64,000 nucleotides of DNA from Spinacia oleracea (Eukaryota; Streptophyta; Magnoliopsida; Caryophyllales; Amaranthaceae). The translations under genes and the position numbers were made by a program. Below the pieces are notes generated by a model, which had not been told where the DNA came from, did not search any database, and saw only the letters and a program-made list of their open reading frames with translations. Shown in pieces: positions 46,201 to 59,640 of the stretch (the stretch's first letter is position 1; each line of letters begins with the position of its first letter). The stretch is taken from assembly GCF_020520425.1 (NCBI RefSeq), contig NC_079490.1:122098715-122162714 (forward strand), read 5' to 3'.

Positions 46201-49200
46201 CAAGCCCGTCAAACAAAAATGGCGGAAGTTCGCTCCAGAACGCAACCAAATTATCAATGACGAAGTTCAGCAACTATTAGATACAGGAAAGATCAGGGAA
46301 GTAAAATACCCAGACTGGTTGGCCAATGTCGTCGTAGTCAGAAAGAAGAATGGGAAATGGCGAGTTTGCATAGACTTCACCGACATCAACAAGGCGTGCC
46401 CCAAAGATTCTTTTCCTTTACCCCACATCGACGCCATGGTTGATGCTACTGCGGGACATGAGATGCTCACATTCATGGATGCGTTCAGTGGGTACAACCA
46501 GATTTTGATGCACCCAGAAGACCAAGAGAAAACCGCCTTCATCACGGAGCGGGGAACTTATTGTTACAAGGTCATGCCGTTCGGTTTGAGGAATGCAGGC
46601 GCCACCTATCAGCGCCTAGTCAACAAAATGTTCAGAAAACAACTAGGGGACACAATGGAGGTCTACATCGACGACATGTTGGTATAATCCAAGAAAGCCT
46701 CAGATCACATCTCGCATCTCCAACAAGCCTTCGACGTACTACGGGAGTACATCATGAAGATCAACCCCACCAAATGTCATTCGGAGTCTCCTCCGGGAAA
46801 TTCTTGGGTTATATGGTTACTCAAAGAGGCATCGAAGCCAGTCCTGATCAGATCCGCGCAATCATCAACCTGCAATCACCTCGAAATCAAAAGGACGTAC
46901 AAAAGTTAGCAGGCAGAGTAGCCGCCCTCAACCGTTTCATCTCCAGGTCGTCCGACAAATACAAATTGTTCTACGACATCCTTAGGAAGAACGAGAAGTT
47001 CAACTGGACCGACCGACACAAAGCCGCATTGCAGCAACTCAAGCAATACCTGTCAAACCCTCCGCTACTGTCCAAACCAAAAAACAATGAAGTGCTACAG
47101 GTATACCTTGCAGTCACGGAGTCGACCATCAGTGCAGTATTAGTACGAGAAGAAGACGGAAAGCAGCTACCTGTTTATTAGGTCAGTAAGTCTTTACTTA
47201 GCGTCGAAACAAGGTACTCTCATCTCGAAAAACTTGTCCTTGCATTGGTCGTCGCTTCTGTTAAATTGCGCCCTTATTTTGAATGTCATCCTATTACTGT
47301 TAGAACTAACTATCCCATGAAGTCAATCATGAGGAAGCCCGAGTTGTCTGGCAGGATGTCCAAATGGGCAATACAATTGGGTTGCTATGACATCAGATAC
47401 GAACCTCGCACAGCCATCAAGTCGCAAGCTCTGGCTGATTTTGTGGCTGACTTCAGCCCGAGCCTCCAACACGAAGTCGATCACGAGGTCAACATAGTGA
47501 CCGACAGTGGATCCTCATCAACATGGACTCTACATACTGACGGCTCCTCCAACATACGGGGGACAGGCCTCGGCATCGTGCTAAAATCGCCACAAGGTGA
47601 CACCATAGTACAGTCTGTCTGTTGCGAGTTCAAAGCTACCAACAACGAAGCAGAATACGAAGCCTTGATCCTGGGATTATCATTAGCACTCGACATGAAT
47701 ATCCGCCGACTTGAGGTACGTTGTGATTCTTTATTGATTATCAGTCAGATTAACGGTTCGTATGCAGCGAAGGACTCAAAGATGCAGGCCTACTTGGAAA
47801 TAGCAAAAAGGCTCGTGAACAAGTTCGACTCATGCACCTTACAACAAATACCAAGAGATCAAAACACCCAGGATGACGCTTTAGCCAACCTCGGCTCAAA
47901 CATCAAACCTAAACTCACTTCCATTCCCCTAGTCCACTTAATGTATCCAGCCATCACCAAAGATAGCCTACCCATCACCGAACAGTCCCAACCTACTCAA
48001 ACGCCTTCATGGCGCGACCCCTACATACACTGGCTCAAACACAACACCACCTCACCTGGAGTCACCCACGAAAAATCCTTCCGCATGAAAGCCTCCAGAT
48101 TTATCCTAATTCATGGAGTATTGTTCAGAAAATCAGTTGCAGGACCGTACCTGAGATGTCTAGATCATGACGAGATCGAGTCGACACTGCGCAATATACA
48201 TGATGGAGAATGTGGAAATCACGCCGGAGGAAGAAGCTTAGCTCACAAAGCCCTCACCATGGGATATTTTTGGCCCACCATGAAGAAAGACGCAATCGCC
48301 TTTGCTAAGAAATGCGACTCTTGCTAGCGGTTCGCATCTATCTCTCACCATCCCTGTGAAGTACTCCACCCCATCCTTTCCCCTTGGCCCTTCATGAAGT
48401 GGGGGATGGATATAGTGGGACCCTTACCACAAGCATCCGGACAGCGCGTCTTCATGTTGGCAATGACTGATTACTTCTCCAAATGGATCGAAGCAGAAGC
48501 TTTTAAGCGAGTTCGAGATACTGAGGTCATCTCGTTCATCAAACGAAACATCCTTAGTCGGTTCGGTATCCCATCCGAGATCGTCTGCGACAATGGTTCT
48601 CAGTTCATCAGCAACAAAACCAAGGAATTCTGCAGTAGATATAACATCACCTTGCATACCTCAACACCAAGATACCCTCAAGCAAATGGCCAAGCCGAGT
48701 CAAGCAACAAAATCATCATCAACAACCTCAAGAAGCCCCTCGACGACGCCAAAGGAAGATGGGAAGACGAATTACCTATGATCCTTTGGGCTGACAGGAC
48801 GACACCCAAGACGGCGACCAATCACACTCCTTTCTCCTTAGTCTTCGGTTGCGAGGCAGTCATCCCTCCCGAAGTCGAGCTCCCCACAGCAAGAAGCAGT
48901 TTCATTGCTCCAGGAATGAACGACTCAGTCTTGGCTTACGACATCGATACTGTCGACGAACTCAGAGAAGCAGCATTGGTCAGGATGGCGTCCTACCAAC
49001 ACGCAGTTGCAAAAAGCTACAACAAGAATGTGTGGGTTCGAGTATTTCAGCAGGGAGATTGGGTTCTGCGCAAAGTTTTCCCAAACAAAAAGGATCCTCG
49101 ACATGGCAAATTGGCCCCGACATGGGAAGGTCCTTATCAGATCGTGAGACGAACAGGTCATGGTGCGTACGAGTTGGTTGACAAAGATGGTACATCCATC

Positions 49201-50185
49201 CCAAGAAGTTGGAATGAAACACACCTAAAATTGTACTATTTCTGAACACTCAAGCCTTCTTTCTTGCTTTATAGTTTTTCCTAACACACAGGCACCCTAG
49301 CATTCGTCGTCTTTATGACGACGCCCCCAAAGCAGAGTGGGCACAACGTATCATAAAACCGAAAACATCTCGAGCAGTATACACTCACAAGTAACAAGAA
49401 GTTAAGTCTTTCTCCTCTATCCTTTTTTACTTCTTTCTTTTTTTTCTCTCTCTCTACATATTATTATCCTTACTGACTTAGGCATCGGAGGGTCGTTGGC
49501 TCCACCAACGGCCAATTCTCACGCCATCATTCTGTTTTACAGGCAATCACATGACGCCAACATAAAGTATGCACTTAGAAGGAGTAACAAACATAAAGCA
49601 TTCGACTAGACTTCGTCCATATGATGCCCACATGATGACGGATTCGACAAGAGGAGAAGAGATGAAACGAAGTATACAACACAACATACAGGAAAACAAT
49701 ATTCGAAAATGAGCACAAATATTCAAAGAAACGAAGTAACAGGAAACGTTGTTAATTTTATTTCAAACGTGATTGTATACATCACATATTAAAAAGTTTA
49801 CAAACTACAAAACACAATTTAGGCCATTACAAAAAATCCTGGTACACTACAATGTACGTTACATACACAATGGAATACAGATCTACATTTCCTACAGTAT
49901 ACATTTTGCAGGTTCTCCTTTGACAGGCTGGAGACGTCTCCAAAGTCGAACTCGAGGTATGTGCCCAACCTGCAAAACAAAACACCAAACCAAAGCATAT
50001 TTTTTCCAAACAAAAAGCAAGCAAACATAGAATCTAAAACCCACAAAATATTTACATGACTTGCCCCCTTGGACAAGCCCAAAACACACACAAAAGGCTG
50101 CCGCCATTAAGACGAAACACAGCCCCAATATTTTTCGACCTCTTCAAAGGCCAAACACAAAAACATTGTTTAAACGAACCATTGT

Positions 50186-52215
50186 TTAAGAAAACACCAT
50201 TAAAATATTAAATTTTTGAGGAGGGGGGACAGAGCTACTCCTAAGGATCTGTTGGGCCTGCATTCTCCCCTTGTTCGCCATCGCCTGGTGCCGCCACCGT
50301 CTCGGCATTGGGGCTGGTTGCAGTTGCACCCTCCTCAACGTCTTCTTCATCGCTAACGGCACCAGGGGGATATAGTCCTCGGGGAATGCAGTGTTGAACT
50401 GAGCAATGTCTTCATCAGGAGTCCAGTTCACATGTTTGCCCGCCTTGATTTCCTCCATCATCTCGGCCTTCATCTTCCAAGTGTAATAACCAGCACACTC
50501 GTAAATCCTCGCCTTGACTTTGGAGAGAGACGTCTTCAGCTCGTCAACCTCAGCAACTAGCGTCTCCTTTTCGGCATTCAACTGTGCAACCTCAGCAGCC
50601 CCCTTTTCTTACGCCACTTGCAGCGCCTCAGCTCTGGCCATCGCCTCCTTGGCCACACCGCCAAGACGACCAGCTTCCTGCTTTGCCTTCTTCATGTCGT
50701 TTTTCAGTTTTACTATCTGATCTTCTAACATTATGACAAGATGACGTGTGGCTAAAGCAGATTGCAGGGACTATGTGAACAAAAACAAATTATTCAAAGT
50801 CACTACAATGACGAGATGAAGATGGCGTGCAGGAAAGTAAGGAGACGAAGCATAAAAAAGAAGCAAAAACATACCCTCCATGCATCCGAGACGCTCTCGA
50901 CAGTTGCAGCAACTAGGGACAAGGATTCCTGACGCTCCCGGCTTGACGGCATCCAAAGGCGGTCGACCTCAGGCCAAAGCTGAACCCGTGGCGCATCTGC
51001 CGACCCGTAGTCGTCAGGAAACTCCACTGCGAGCTTCCTCTTCCGAGTTGGAGGCGGCAGCTTTTTCTCAGCAGGCATAAGCGAGCTGGTCTCCCCCGTC
51101 ACTGTGGCGTCAATTGAAGCCTTTGGCGGCTTCGGTGGTGACAGCACAGTGATGGGTTTGGCTCGAGACACACTCCCCGGTGACTCCAGCCTCTTCCTCA
51201 GCAACGCGTCCGCAGATGGGGTCTTGCCAGAGCGTGTCGATGGGCCAGTTCCTGTTGACAGCATTTTTCGACGACTCAGTCTCGTCACAACAGTTTTAAT
51301 TTATATTTCGTTTTGAAAAGGGAAACGAACCCAAAGTTGTAAACTAACCCTAACCCATGTTTACCTGTTGACGTCGACATGTTTGCAGGCTCAGAAATTT
51401 CTTCTTCTTGAGAGGCCTCCTCACGATCGAACTTGAGGCCGATAAAAGCTCTGTCCTTTAGAGGGACCCCCAACAGCACATCAGTCTTTTCTATAGCTTC
51501 GGCACCGACTCCAACTGTGTCGAAGGACGCACCTACAAAAATAAGAAAGTGAGACAAAGTCAAATCAACAAGCCCAATAAACACAAAAACAAACAAAAAT
51601 ACCTCTAGCCATCCATTCCCCCGTCAAGAAGTCGGAGTCGGGCCCTAAACTAGCCAACTCCACAATAAAGAAACGACTCATCCACCCGCGGTCGTTCGAC
51701 TTGTCCGCACCAAGAAGAGCCTCCCTGTCATCCTTGACATGCAGCAAGTATCTACCAGCCCCATAATTCAGGACCTTGTAGGTGTAAACAAGGTCCTCAA
51801 CCCGGAATTCCATATCCAGTTTGCCGGCCAAATGGTCGACCAGATGCATTACCCTCCAATCCTGCGGCATCAGTTGCGCCGGCGGCACCGCCAGTGCCCT
51901 CAGAACTCCTCGCACCAGTGGCGAGAAAGGATAAGTGTACCCAATTCTGAAGGGGTACTCATAAAAGCACACCCAACCGTCCGATACCCAATCGGCCCGT
52001 TCGTCGGGCTGCGGCAACCGAATTACCGCCAACGGAAGGAAACCACACTCCTCCTTGAGAGCCTCCACATCCTGCTTCCCCCAAGTGGCCGGCCGAGCAT
52101 TCTTTCTGTCCAGAATGTGGGTAGGGCTGAAGATTGGCCCCTCAACCAGGTCGCACTCCACCACCACTCTTTTGTTCTTCGCGCGGGTGGATTTCGTTCC
52201 CATTCGTTGCGACAT
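50186..52215 (-). other. antisense coding block of the inner Tat element
   Basis: Between integrase and the 3' LTR, the minus strand has several coding-like frames: one starting MSQRMGTKSTRAKNKRVVVE (51565-52215), one with a Pro/Lys-rich segment (about 50890-51260), and a coiled-coil-like end (about 50186-50750). Extra ORFs in this position, often antisense, are known for Tat-lineage elements, and their function is unsettled. The same kind of block, more decayed, is in the outer element. The block is not intact. Confidence 0.7.
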
Positions 52216-52516
52216 TGAAAGAATTAAAGAAAGGAAGAAGAAAGGAAGAAGATGGAAGCCAAGCAGTTACCTGGAGAAAGGAGAGAGAAAGAGCGCCTAT
52301 TGCTTTTCTGGGAAAAAGAAGAGAGAGATTGCAGAAGTGAGTACGGGTGGTTGGGTGCGCAGCCCTATTTATTGGCGCAGGTGGGCGGTTGGTCTTTCCA
52401 AAGCAAAAGTCATCATTTCTCTAACGCCGTCAGTGTTGGGGAGGTTAAGAGGCGGTTTCCATTTTCCTTCCGTGAAACACATTTTTCCTTTTTGAACTTC
52501 CCGGTTTGGGGACAAT

Positions 52517-52908
52517 TGTTAGGGGGAAAAATACCCTCTTGGTGACGTAGGCAAACGTGGCAAGTATTGCGTACGTGGCTGCCAGCAAGGCACATGGTGG
52601 CACCGTTCGAACTTACTCTCAACTGCTGGGATCAAAACAGCCGTTGCAAACCCTCAATGAAGTCGGCCTTCATTACGCATTTATTGTCTAATTATGTGCA
52701 ATTAAGCACAAACGTTACACTTTTATTGTAAATGCCTATAAAATGGCTTAGTCTTGTCTATTTTTACATACACGATTTCTAAGCAATAAACCTACGATCA
52801 TTCCATGCTATTACAACTTACTCTCACCATTTTCAATTATCTAGCTCGATCGATTGTTAGCACCATCATCAAGGCAAGCTCGTCTCTAAGTCGAATTTGC
52901 CCAAAACA
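52517..52908 (+). repeat. 3' LTR of the inner Tat element
   Basis: It is preceded by a purine-rich tract (TTTGGGGACAAT) and followed by the target duplication GGGTA. Confidence 0.95.
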
Positions 52909-55517
52909 GGGTACGAGGCCATTATCTTAGGATTGACGCTAGCTCGCGACATTCACATTCGACGACTTGAGGTACGCTGTGATTTATTATTGATTATTAG
53001 TCAAATTAACGGTTCTTATGCAGCAAAAGATTCCAAGCTGCAAGCCTACCTCGAGACAGCCAAGGCACTTGTCAAAAAATTTAATTTGTGCAACCTCCAG
53101 CAAATCCCAACTGATCAAAACACCCAAGCCGACGCACTAGCAAACCTGGGCTCCAACATCAACCCGACCAAACTAACCACAATTCCTATTGTCCACCTCA
53201 TGCATCCAGCCATCACAAAACAAACCTTGCTAATCAGTGAACAACCATCCGTTAACTCCCACATCAGGACGACACCCAAAATAGCAACCAACCACACTCC
53301 ATTTTCGTTGGTGTTCGGATGTAAAGTCGCGATCCCACCTGAAGTCGAGATTCCAAAAACACGGTACGGACTCATGACGAAAGATAGGAACAACTCGGGG
53401 TTGGCTCACGACATCGACACGATCGACGAACTCAGAGAAACGGCCAAGGTTAAAATGGCGTCATACCAACAAAATTTTGCAAGAGGTTACAACAAGAATG
53501 CACGAGTTAAGTCTTCCAGCAAGGCGACTGGGTGTTAAGGAAAAGTCTTCCCCAACACCAAAGATCCGCGACTGGCAAGTTGGCTCCAAACATGGGAAAT
53601 CCCTTATCGTGTCGAAAGACGAACAGGTCATGGTGCATACAAACTGGCGGAAAGAGATGGAAAACCAATACCAAGAAGTTGGAACGCGACACACTTAAAG
53701 TTGTATCATTTCTAGTCTCTAACTCATTGTGTACAAGTATGTTTTCCTTTTTGCAAACACCCCACTTGCAGAGATGAACAAGCCACTGTTGATGGAATCA
53801 AACCGACGACACCGAGACGGGGGACAACACAAACCCGTCGCAGTCACTACGCAGAGGATAACACCCACGCTAGACGATTCCCAAACCATCTAAGTAACTC
53901 AACAATTCGATCCTATCCTTTCTTATTTGTCCATTTTCTTACCATGACTGACTTAAGCATCGGAGGGCCGTTGGCACACTCAACGGTCAACTTTGACGCC
54001 TTTAGCTCGTCTTGCAGAATAAACAATCATGACGATCCATCTTGGAACAACTTTAAGGTGTATACATACATTACACAAATCATGTTGAACCATGGGAAAC
54101 CATTTACAATTACACTTACATTTACAATTTACAATTTACATTTACGATTTACATCTTACAAATTGGTCCATACAAAATGCCTGGGAAACGTTGGCCAATA
54201 CAAAATGCCTGGGAAACGTTGGCCAATACAAAATTTTTGGGAAACAATTTACGGTTACATCTTACATATTACGTTTACATCTTACATTTCATTTTCATAA
54301 CGGACATTTGTTTACATTCACATACAAGTACAAAACAAAGCAGCTGCGGGGTTGAAGTCGTCGCAACAGCAGGGTCAAGAGGCCACAACCTGCAAACCCA
54401 ATAACCAAAAACTACCAAAACTCACATATGCCACACACAATCAATACCTCAAATCCACACAATATTTCAACAGACCTGTTCCCTAAAAACAAGCTAAAAC
54501 CATACTGCCGCCCTCAAGGCGAAACACAACCACAATGTTTTCTGACCACCTACGGGTCATCCAAAATCAAACCAAAGTATTCTTAACAGTACCTACAAAC
54601 ACTTATATTTGAAATTTTATCAGGGTGGGACTACTCCAGCGGATCTTCCGGGCCTGCATTCTCCCTTTGCTCGACATTGCCTGGTGCCAACTCGACTTAG
54701 GCGTTTGGGACTGGTTGCAGTTGCGCCCTCCTCAACGTCTTCCTCGTCACTCTCGGCACCGGGGGGACATACTCCTCGGGGAATGCAGTGTTGAACTGGA
54801 CAATGTCTTCCTTTGGAGTCCAAACCATCCTGCTTGCCATCCAAAAGAAAAATCCTTCATCAAACTCAGGTTGAACATCAAAGTCGGCATTCTCTGTTTG
54901 TTCACCATCACCTGGTACCGTCTCGACCTTGGTGTTGGGACTTGTGGCAGTTGCGCCTACCTCAACATCCTCATCGTCATCCTCGGCACCAGGGGGGACA
55001 TAATCATCAGGGAATGCTCGACGAAAGTGGTTGATATCAGCTTGAGGGGTCCAACCATTATGCTTCCCATCCAAGAATTCCTTCATCAAATCGGACCTAG
55101 TCTTCCACATATAATAACTGGCACACTCCCAATTTTTCTTCTTGACCTTGTTTAGTGACGCCTTCAACTCGGCATTTTCAGCAGACAACACCTCCATGTC
55201 GTCAGTCAGTGTTACAACATCAACCGACGACTTCATCTCGTCAATCTCTAGCGGGACGACCTGCCAGCCCCTACAAAAACGCCAACTATGGACGACTCAG
55301 TCTCGTCACCCCATATCTTCTACTTATTTATTTTTATACTAACGCTAATCGTTTACCTGTTAATGTTGTCATTTTCTCAAGGTCAGTTCTTATTGTCATC
55401 ATTACATCTTACCGGTTGATAAGGAGTCGGGAAGTTATTTTCCTTCCTTTTTGAAGATTAAACCCATTTTCTCCTTTGAGCTTCTCGGAAGAATTCGAAA
55501 ATGGGTATGGGGACAAT
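52909..55517 (+). other. 3' interior of the outer Tat element
   Basis: The RNase H remnant resumes (IILGLTLARDIHIRRLEVRC), followed by integrase C-terminal pieces (about 53270-53700), and then an antisense block at about 54600-55240 on the minus strand related to that of the inner element (WTPKEDIVQFNTAFPEEYVP). GGGAAACGTTGGCCAATAC repeats lie near 54180-54240. All of it is decayed. Confidence 0.75.
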
Positions 55518-55963
55518 TGTTTGGGCGGTAAAATAACGTCCCCGTGACATGGCAAGGTGGACCATTCAAAGGGTCATGTAACACACCATCAAGACAGTAA
55601 TAAAAGCTATGGGAATTGATCAAGGGAACCAGCTAAAGTAAAGGAACGGTTACAAACATTGAAAGCAATGCTAAAATCAAGGAACGGTTACAAGCAATTG
55701 AATGATATGGGAGTTACACCCAATTACTCCTTGATTAAATGCTCAATTTATGTTACAAAATAATGATTCATGTATAAATAGGAAATGATAGGCTAATTGT
55801 ATGCATTCCATTCACACTGGACAATAATATACTACCCCTCTCCCCCTTTTCTGTAAGAGTTTTCCACCTACGTTCCCACCATCTTTATATTATCTTGCTC
55901 ATTCGGATTGTTAGCACCCCTCCCTCCGACAAATTCAACCCTAGGTAGAATTTGTCCAAAACA
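55518..55963 (+). repeat. 3' LTR of the outer Tat element
   Basis: It matches 27635-28079. The polypurine-like GGGTATGGGGACAAT precedes it. Confidence 0.92.
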
Positions 55964-55968
55964 AGTAG

Positions 55969-56201
55969 CAATATAGTACTAAGACCCTCTATAAATAATT
56001 ACGCTACCTTTTTAAAAAAAGAAAGACATCTAATTAAACCTTATTCCTCACGGTTTATTGATTCAGGATTTACGTTCTAAACAATTAAGAGTAGGGGTTC
56101 AGGAGTATGTAATAAGGGATCCACACCCACAAACAATCCCTCTCAGTGAGATTCGAACCTCAAACTTACAAAATTTAAGCTAAGAGTCCTACCAACTGTA
56201 T
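55969..56201. other. intergenic sequence with a reversed B-box-like motif
   Basis: GAGATTCGAACCTC (about 56150-56163) read on the minus strand resembles a polymerase III B box, with an A-box-like TTGGTAGGACT upstream of it. It could be the head of an old tRNA-derived element. Nothing else seen. Confidence 0.3.
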
Positions 56202-56319
56202 TGGAAATAACATCTCTGCAATTGTAGGGGTAAGATTGCGTACACCCGACCCCCCCCTTACCTCGCTTCTTACGGGAGTCTCTTTGAGACAATAGGGTAA
56301 TGATAATGATAATGATGAG
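56202..56319 (+). mobile_element. SINE, 5'-truncated
   Basis: The body GGGGTAAGATTGCGTACACC, followed by CCGACCCCCC and TTACGGGAGTCTCTTTGAG, resembles the 3' body of widespread dicot tRNA-derived SINEs. It ends in a short simple repeat (TAATGATAATGATAATGATG), the tail style of that group. No tRNA head in the same orientation is seen. Confidence 0.6.
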
Positions 56320-56549
56320 TCTTACCAAGTGTGACAAGGCTTTGTTTGGTACACTTGGTTGCGATAAGTTTTGGTATGAATATCCCGATCCGTAGCTTAT
56401 GTTTGCACGTTGAAGATGTACGACCGGACTCTATCTTTCTCCTCGCTGACTTTGGTTCACATTCCTTCACAAAGTATGAGTCAAATATAAAGAAATTTGT
56501 CATTAATAACATCAATTACGTCATTAATAGAGAAAAGTTGAGCTCGTGG

Positions 56550-56900
56550 ACGAGGAACACGAATTATAAGGTGGCGTAAAATTTGTGACTCAAATTACAT
56601 ATTATACAGCTGACACAACAACTTTAACCATTTATTTCATCTAATAATAGATATATCCTTTTTTGCACCACATCTATATAACTTGTTATGTTGATTGCAC
56701 GTCTGCACCTGATAAATGTTGGACGCGAAACACGAATTATTAGGCGGAGTACAATTTGTGACATAAATTACATATTGTATGCTTACACAACAACTTAAAC
56801 CATTTATTTCAGCTAACAATGTATATATACTTCCTTGCACCACATCGATGTAGCTTGTTATGTTAATTGCACTTCTGCACCCGATAAATATTATATTCTT
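56550..56900. repeat. 173-bp tandem duplication
   Basis: CACGAATTA at 56558 and 56731 begins two diverged copies sharing AATTTGTGAC, TACATATT, ACACAACAACTT, ACCATTTATTTCA, TTGCACCACATC and CTTGTTATGTT. Confidence 0.85.
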
Positions 56901-57811
<911 letters not shown>

Positions 57812-57814
57812 AAT

Positions 57815-58564
57815 TATTAGAACACCATGTAGGAAATATAATGGTTTCGGCCAATAACAAATAAGATGTATAATTTATTTTTAAATTAAAAAAATCGAGT
57901 GCCACGTATATAATTAATTAGGTACTATGTAGATATTTTAATTAATTAATTACTAATATATTCAACTCCATCCAAAATTAAACACTCTAATTATTAAAAA
58001 ATAAATCTAAAATAAAATTCAATCCAAAATTAAACACTAATCTAAAACAAAATTCAATCCTAAATCAAACACTAATCCAATATTAAAGCGTCACTTAGGA
58101 AATCTAATGGTTTTTTCCAATTAAAAATAAGATTTCAAAATTATTTATGAATTAAAGTGTCACGTAGATAATTAATTAGGTGCTACATAAATATTTTAAT
58201 TAATTAATTACTAAATCAAACACTTATCCAATATTAGAGCGTGACGTAGGAAATCTAATGGTTTTGACCAATGAAAAATAAGATTTCGAAATCTTTTATG
58301 AATTAAAAAAGTCGAATTCCACGTAAATAATTAATTACGTGCCACATAAATAATTTTATTAATTAATTACTAATACTATGTATATACAACCGCTATCAAA
58401 ATCAAACACTTTAATAATTAAAAAATAAATCTAAAATGAAATTCAATCCTAAATCAAGTATTATTCTAATCAAACATATAAAATATAGCAGTTGGTATAT
58501 ATAAGAGTTTTATTTTAATTAAACAATTTAATAGAATCCGTGAATCGCACGGGGTAAAATCTAA
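57815..58564 (+). mobile_element. AT-rich repeat with a Helitron-like 3' end
   Basis: A unit of about 140 bp (GGAAATCTAATGG...CCAAT...AATAAGAT...CACGTA...AATTAATTA) occurs near 57830, 58095 and 58240. The block finishes with GTGAATCGCAC followed by GGGGTAAAATCTAA and T, which resembles a Helitron 3' hairpin plus CTRR end. The 5' end was not found. Confidence 0.45.
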
Positions 58565-58595
58565 TTGTAAATATTGGTGGTTAAATTTATATTAC

Positions 58596-58830
58596 AAACT
58601 TTTATATAAGGCGGTCTTACACAAAAGACCACCTTGATGTCATAGAAGTTAAGCAATGAAATCATTCAGTTAAACACTTGAACTAATTAGTTAAGCACCG
58701 GAACCAATTAGTTAAACAATGAAAATAATTAGTTAAGCACTAAAATTAATTAGTTAACCAATATAACCAATTAGTTAAATAATCAAAGTGGTCTTTCCAG
58801 TAAGGCGGTTTTACACAAAAGTTGCCGAGT
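58596..58830. mobile_element. MITE related to the one at 26637
   Basis: The left end AAGGCGGTCTTACACAAAAG and the inverted right end (AAGTGGTCTTTCC...AAGGCGGTTTTACAC) bracket a series of TTAGTTAAGCA/AACTAATTAGTTAA units, the same inner repeat type as in the 26637-27015 element. Confidence 0.6.
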
Positions 58831-59127
58831 TTATATACAGGCAAATGAAAAAGTCAAAATGACGGAACTACGAAATTTTCTGATTTGGATAAAAATCCAC
58901 CAAAATTCTGAAATGGTGATTTTCAAGTATAAAGGCCAGACTAAAAATCACTTGTTTTGTATTTGTTAGTTTTGATTTCTATTGTAGAAATCGTATGACC
59001 ATTTTATCAATGAACTAATTTTTACCTTAAAAAAAAAAAATCACTTGTTTTGCTTTTGCACAAACTAGGCCCTAAATGTGATACAAAGTACTTGTATAGT
59101 TGTATTAACCATGGATAAAACCTCAGT
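58831..59127. other. intergenic sequence, no gene seen
   Basis: An A-run at about 59026-59038. No frame or element end recognised. Confidence 0.4.
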
Positions 59128-59290
59128 GCTGGTTGGCCCATAAGTTTAGGGTTTAGTCTATCTACTTCGTTTCCCAATCTGCTTCTCTTGTATTAAATCC
59201 CCTAGCCGCTTCATCTTCATCACAGCCTCCTCTCCGTCAATCTTCATATATGTAGTTCTCTTCCTCTCTCTTCCTCTCTCTTTTGTTCTA
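59128..59290 (+). promoter_or_regulatory. orphan promoter-like segment (site II and telo-box)
   Basis: GGCCCATAA (about 59135) and a telo-box in TTTAGGGTTTAG (about 59145-59156) stand a few bases apart. They are followed by a pyrimidine-rich leader (TCTTCCTCTCTCTTCCTCTC). This combination is typical of plant ribosomal-protein and translation-factor genes. No coding exon follows in the next 900 bp, so it may be the remaining front of a displaced or duplicated gene. Confidence 0.45.
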
Positions 59291-59339
59291 CGTGATTGAT
59301 TCAATCTTATTTATTTTCTGGAATTGATTATTATAGATT

Positions 59340-59640
59340 TTGGGGTAACATAGCAGTGATTATAAAAATTCCTCGTTCTGAATTGCTATAGCCATGGCAT
59401 GATAGACTCATCTATACACCCATAGAATATGAGCGATTTGCCCCAATTTCATTCTCTTTTACAAAAGCTTTAAGCATTGTTTTCTCTTCATTAATCAACT
59501 AATTATGTGTTAATTAACGTATTTTGGTTGATAAAACTGGGTTTGGTTGCAATGATTAGATGAAATAACTATGTTTCTGAATGCTAATTTTAGCATGGAA
59601 GACTCCATTAATAGCTGGATAGTATATGAGCACCTGCCTT
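59340..59640 (+). repeat. duplicated structured block in the orphan leader
   Basis: Two blocks (about 59350-59440 and 59550-59635) share GCA-TGATTA, TTCTGAAT-GC, AGC-ATGG, GACTC and ATATGAGC in the same order. The first contains ATAGCA...TGCTAT stems around GTGATTA and CTGA, reminiscent of C/D snoRNA boxes, but the spacing is too short for a standard one. Function unknown. Confidence 0.35.

Larger units (their letters stand above)
42831..52908 (+). mobile_element. inner Tat-lineage Ty3/Gypsy LTR retrotransposon
   Basis: The 392-bp LTRs (42831-43222 and 52517-52908) start TGTTAGG and end AAAACA, with an exact duplication GGGTA (42826-42830 and 52909-52913). After the same lineage-typical primer region come gag (from 43285), protease (about 45550-45800, LIDNGSSTNVMM), reverse transcriptase (about 46150-46690, YIDDMLV), the first RNase H (about 46800-47180), the second, archaeal-type RNase H (about 47500-47900, LHTDGSSN) and integrase (about 48150-49245, DNGSQF). 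An antisense coding block follows before the 3' LTR. The two RNase H domains and antisense block mark the Tat lineage. It is broken, with a handful of interruptions in the coding part. The LTRs differ by about 2 percent by eye, so it is young. Confidence 0.93.
27635..55963 (+). mobile_element. outer Tat-lineage Ty3/Gypsy LTR retrotransposon, fossil
   Basis: The two LTRs of about 445 bp (27635-28079 and 55518-55963) start TGTTT and end AAAACA. They are flanked by near-matching 5-bp repeats (AGTAC / AGTAG). After the 5' LTR comes the primer-binding region TTTGGCGCCCACCGTGGGGC typical of this lineage, then the beginning of gag. Most of gag and pol is missing. Recognisable remnants are a piece of the second RNase H domain (on both sides of the inner Gypsy), integrase pieces after 53270 and an antisense block at about 54600-55240. 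By eye the LTRs differ at roughly 3 percent of positions, so the insertion is moderately young. It is clearly broken and non-autonomous. A Copia element and another Tat element are inserted in it. Confidence 0.9.
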
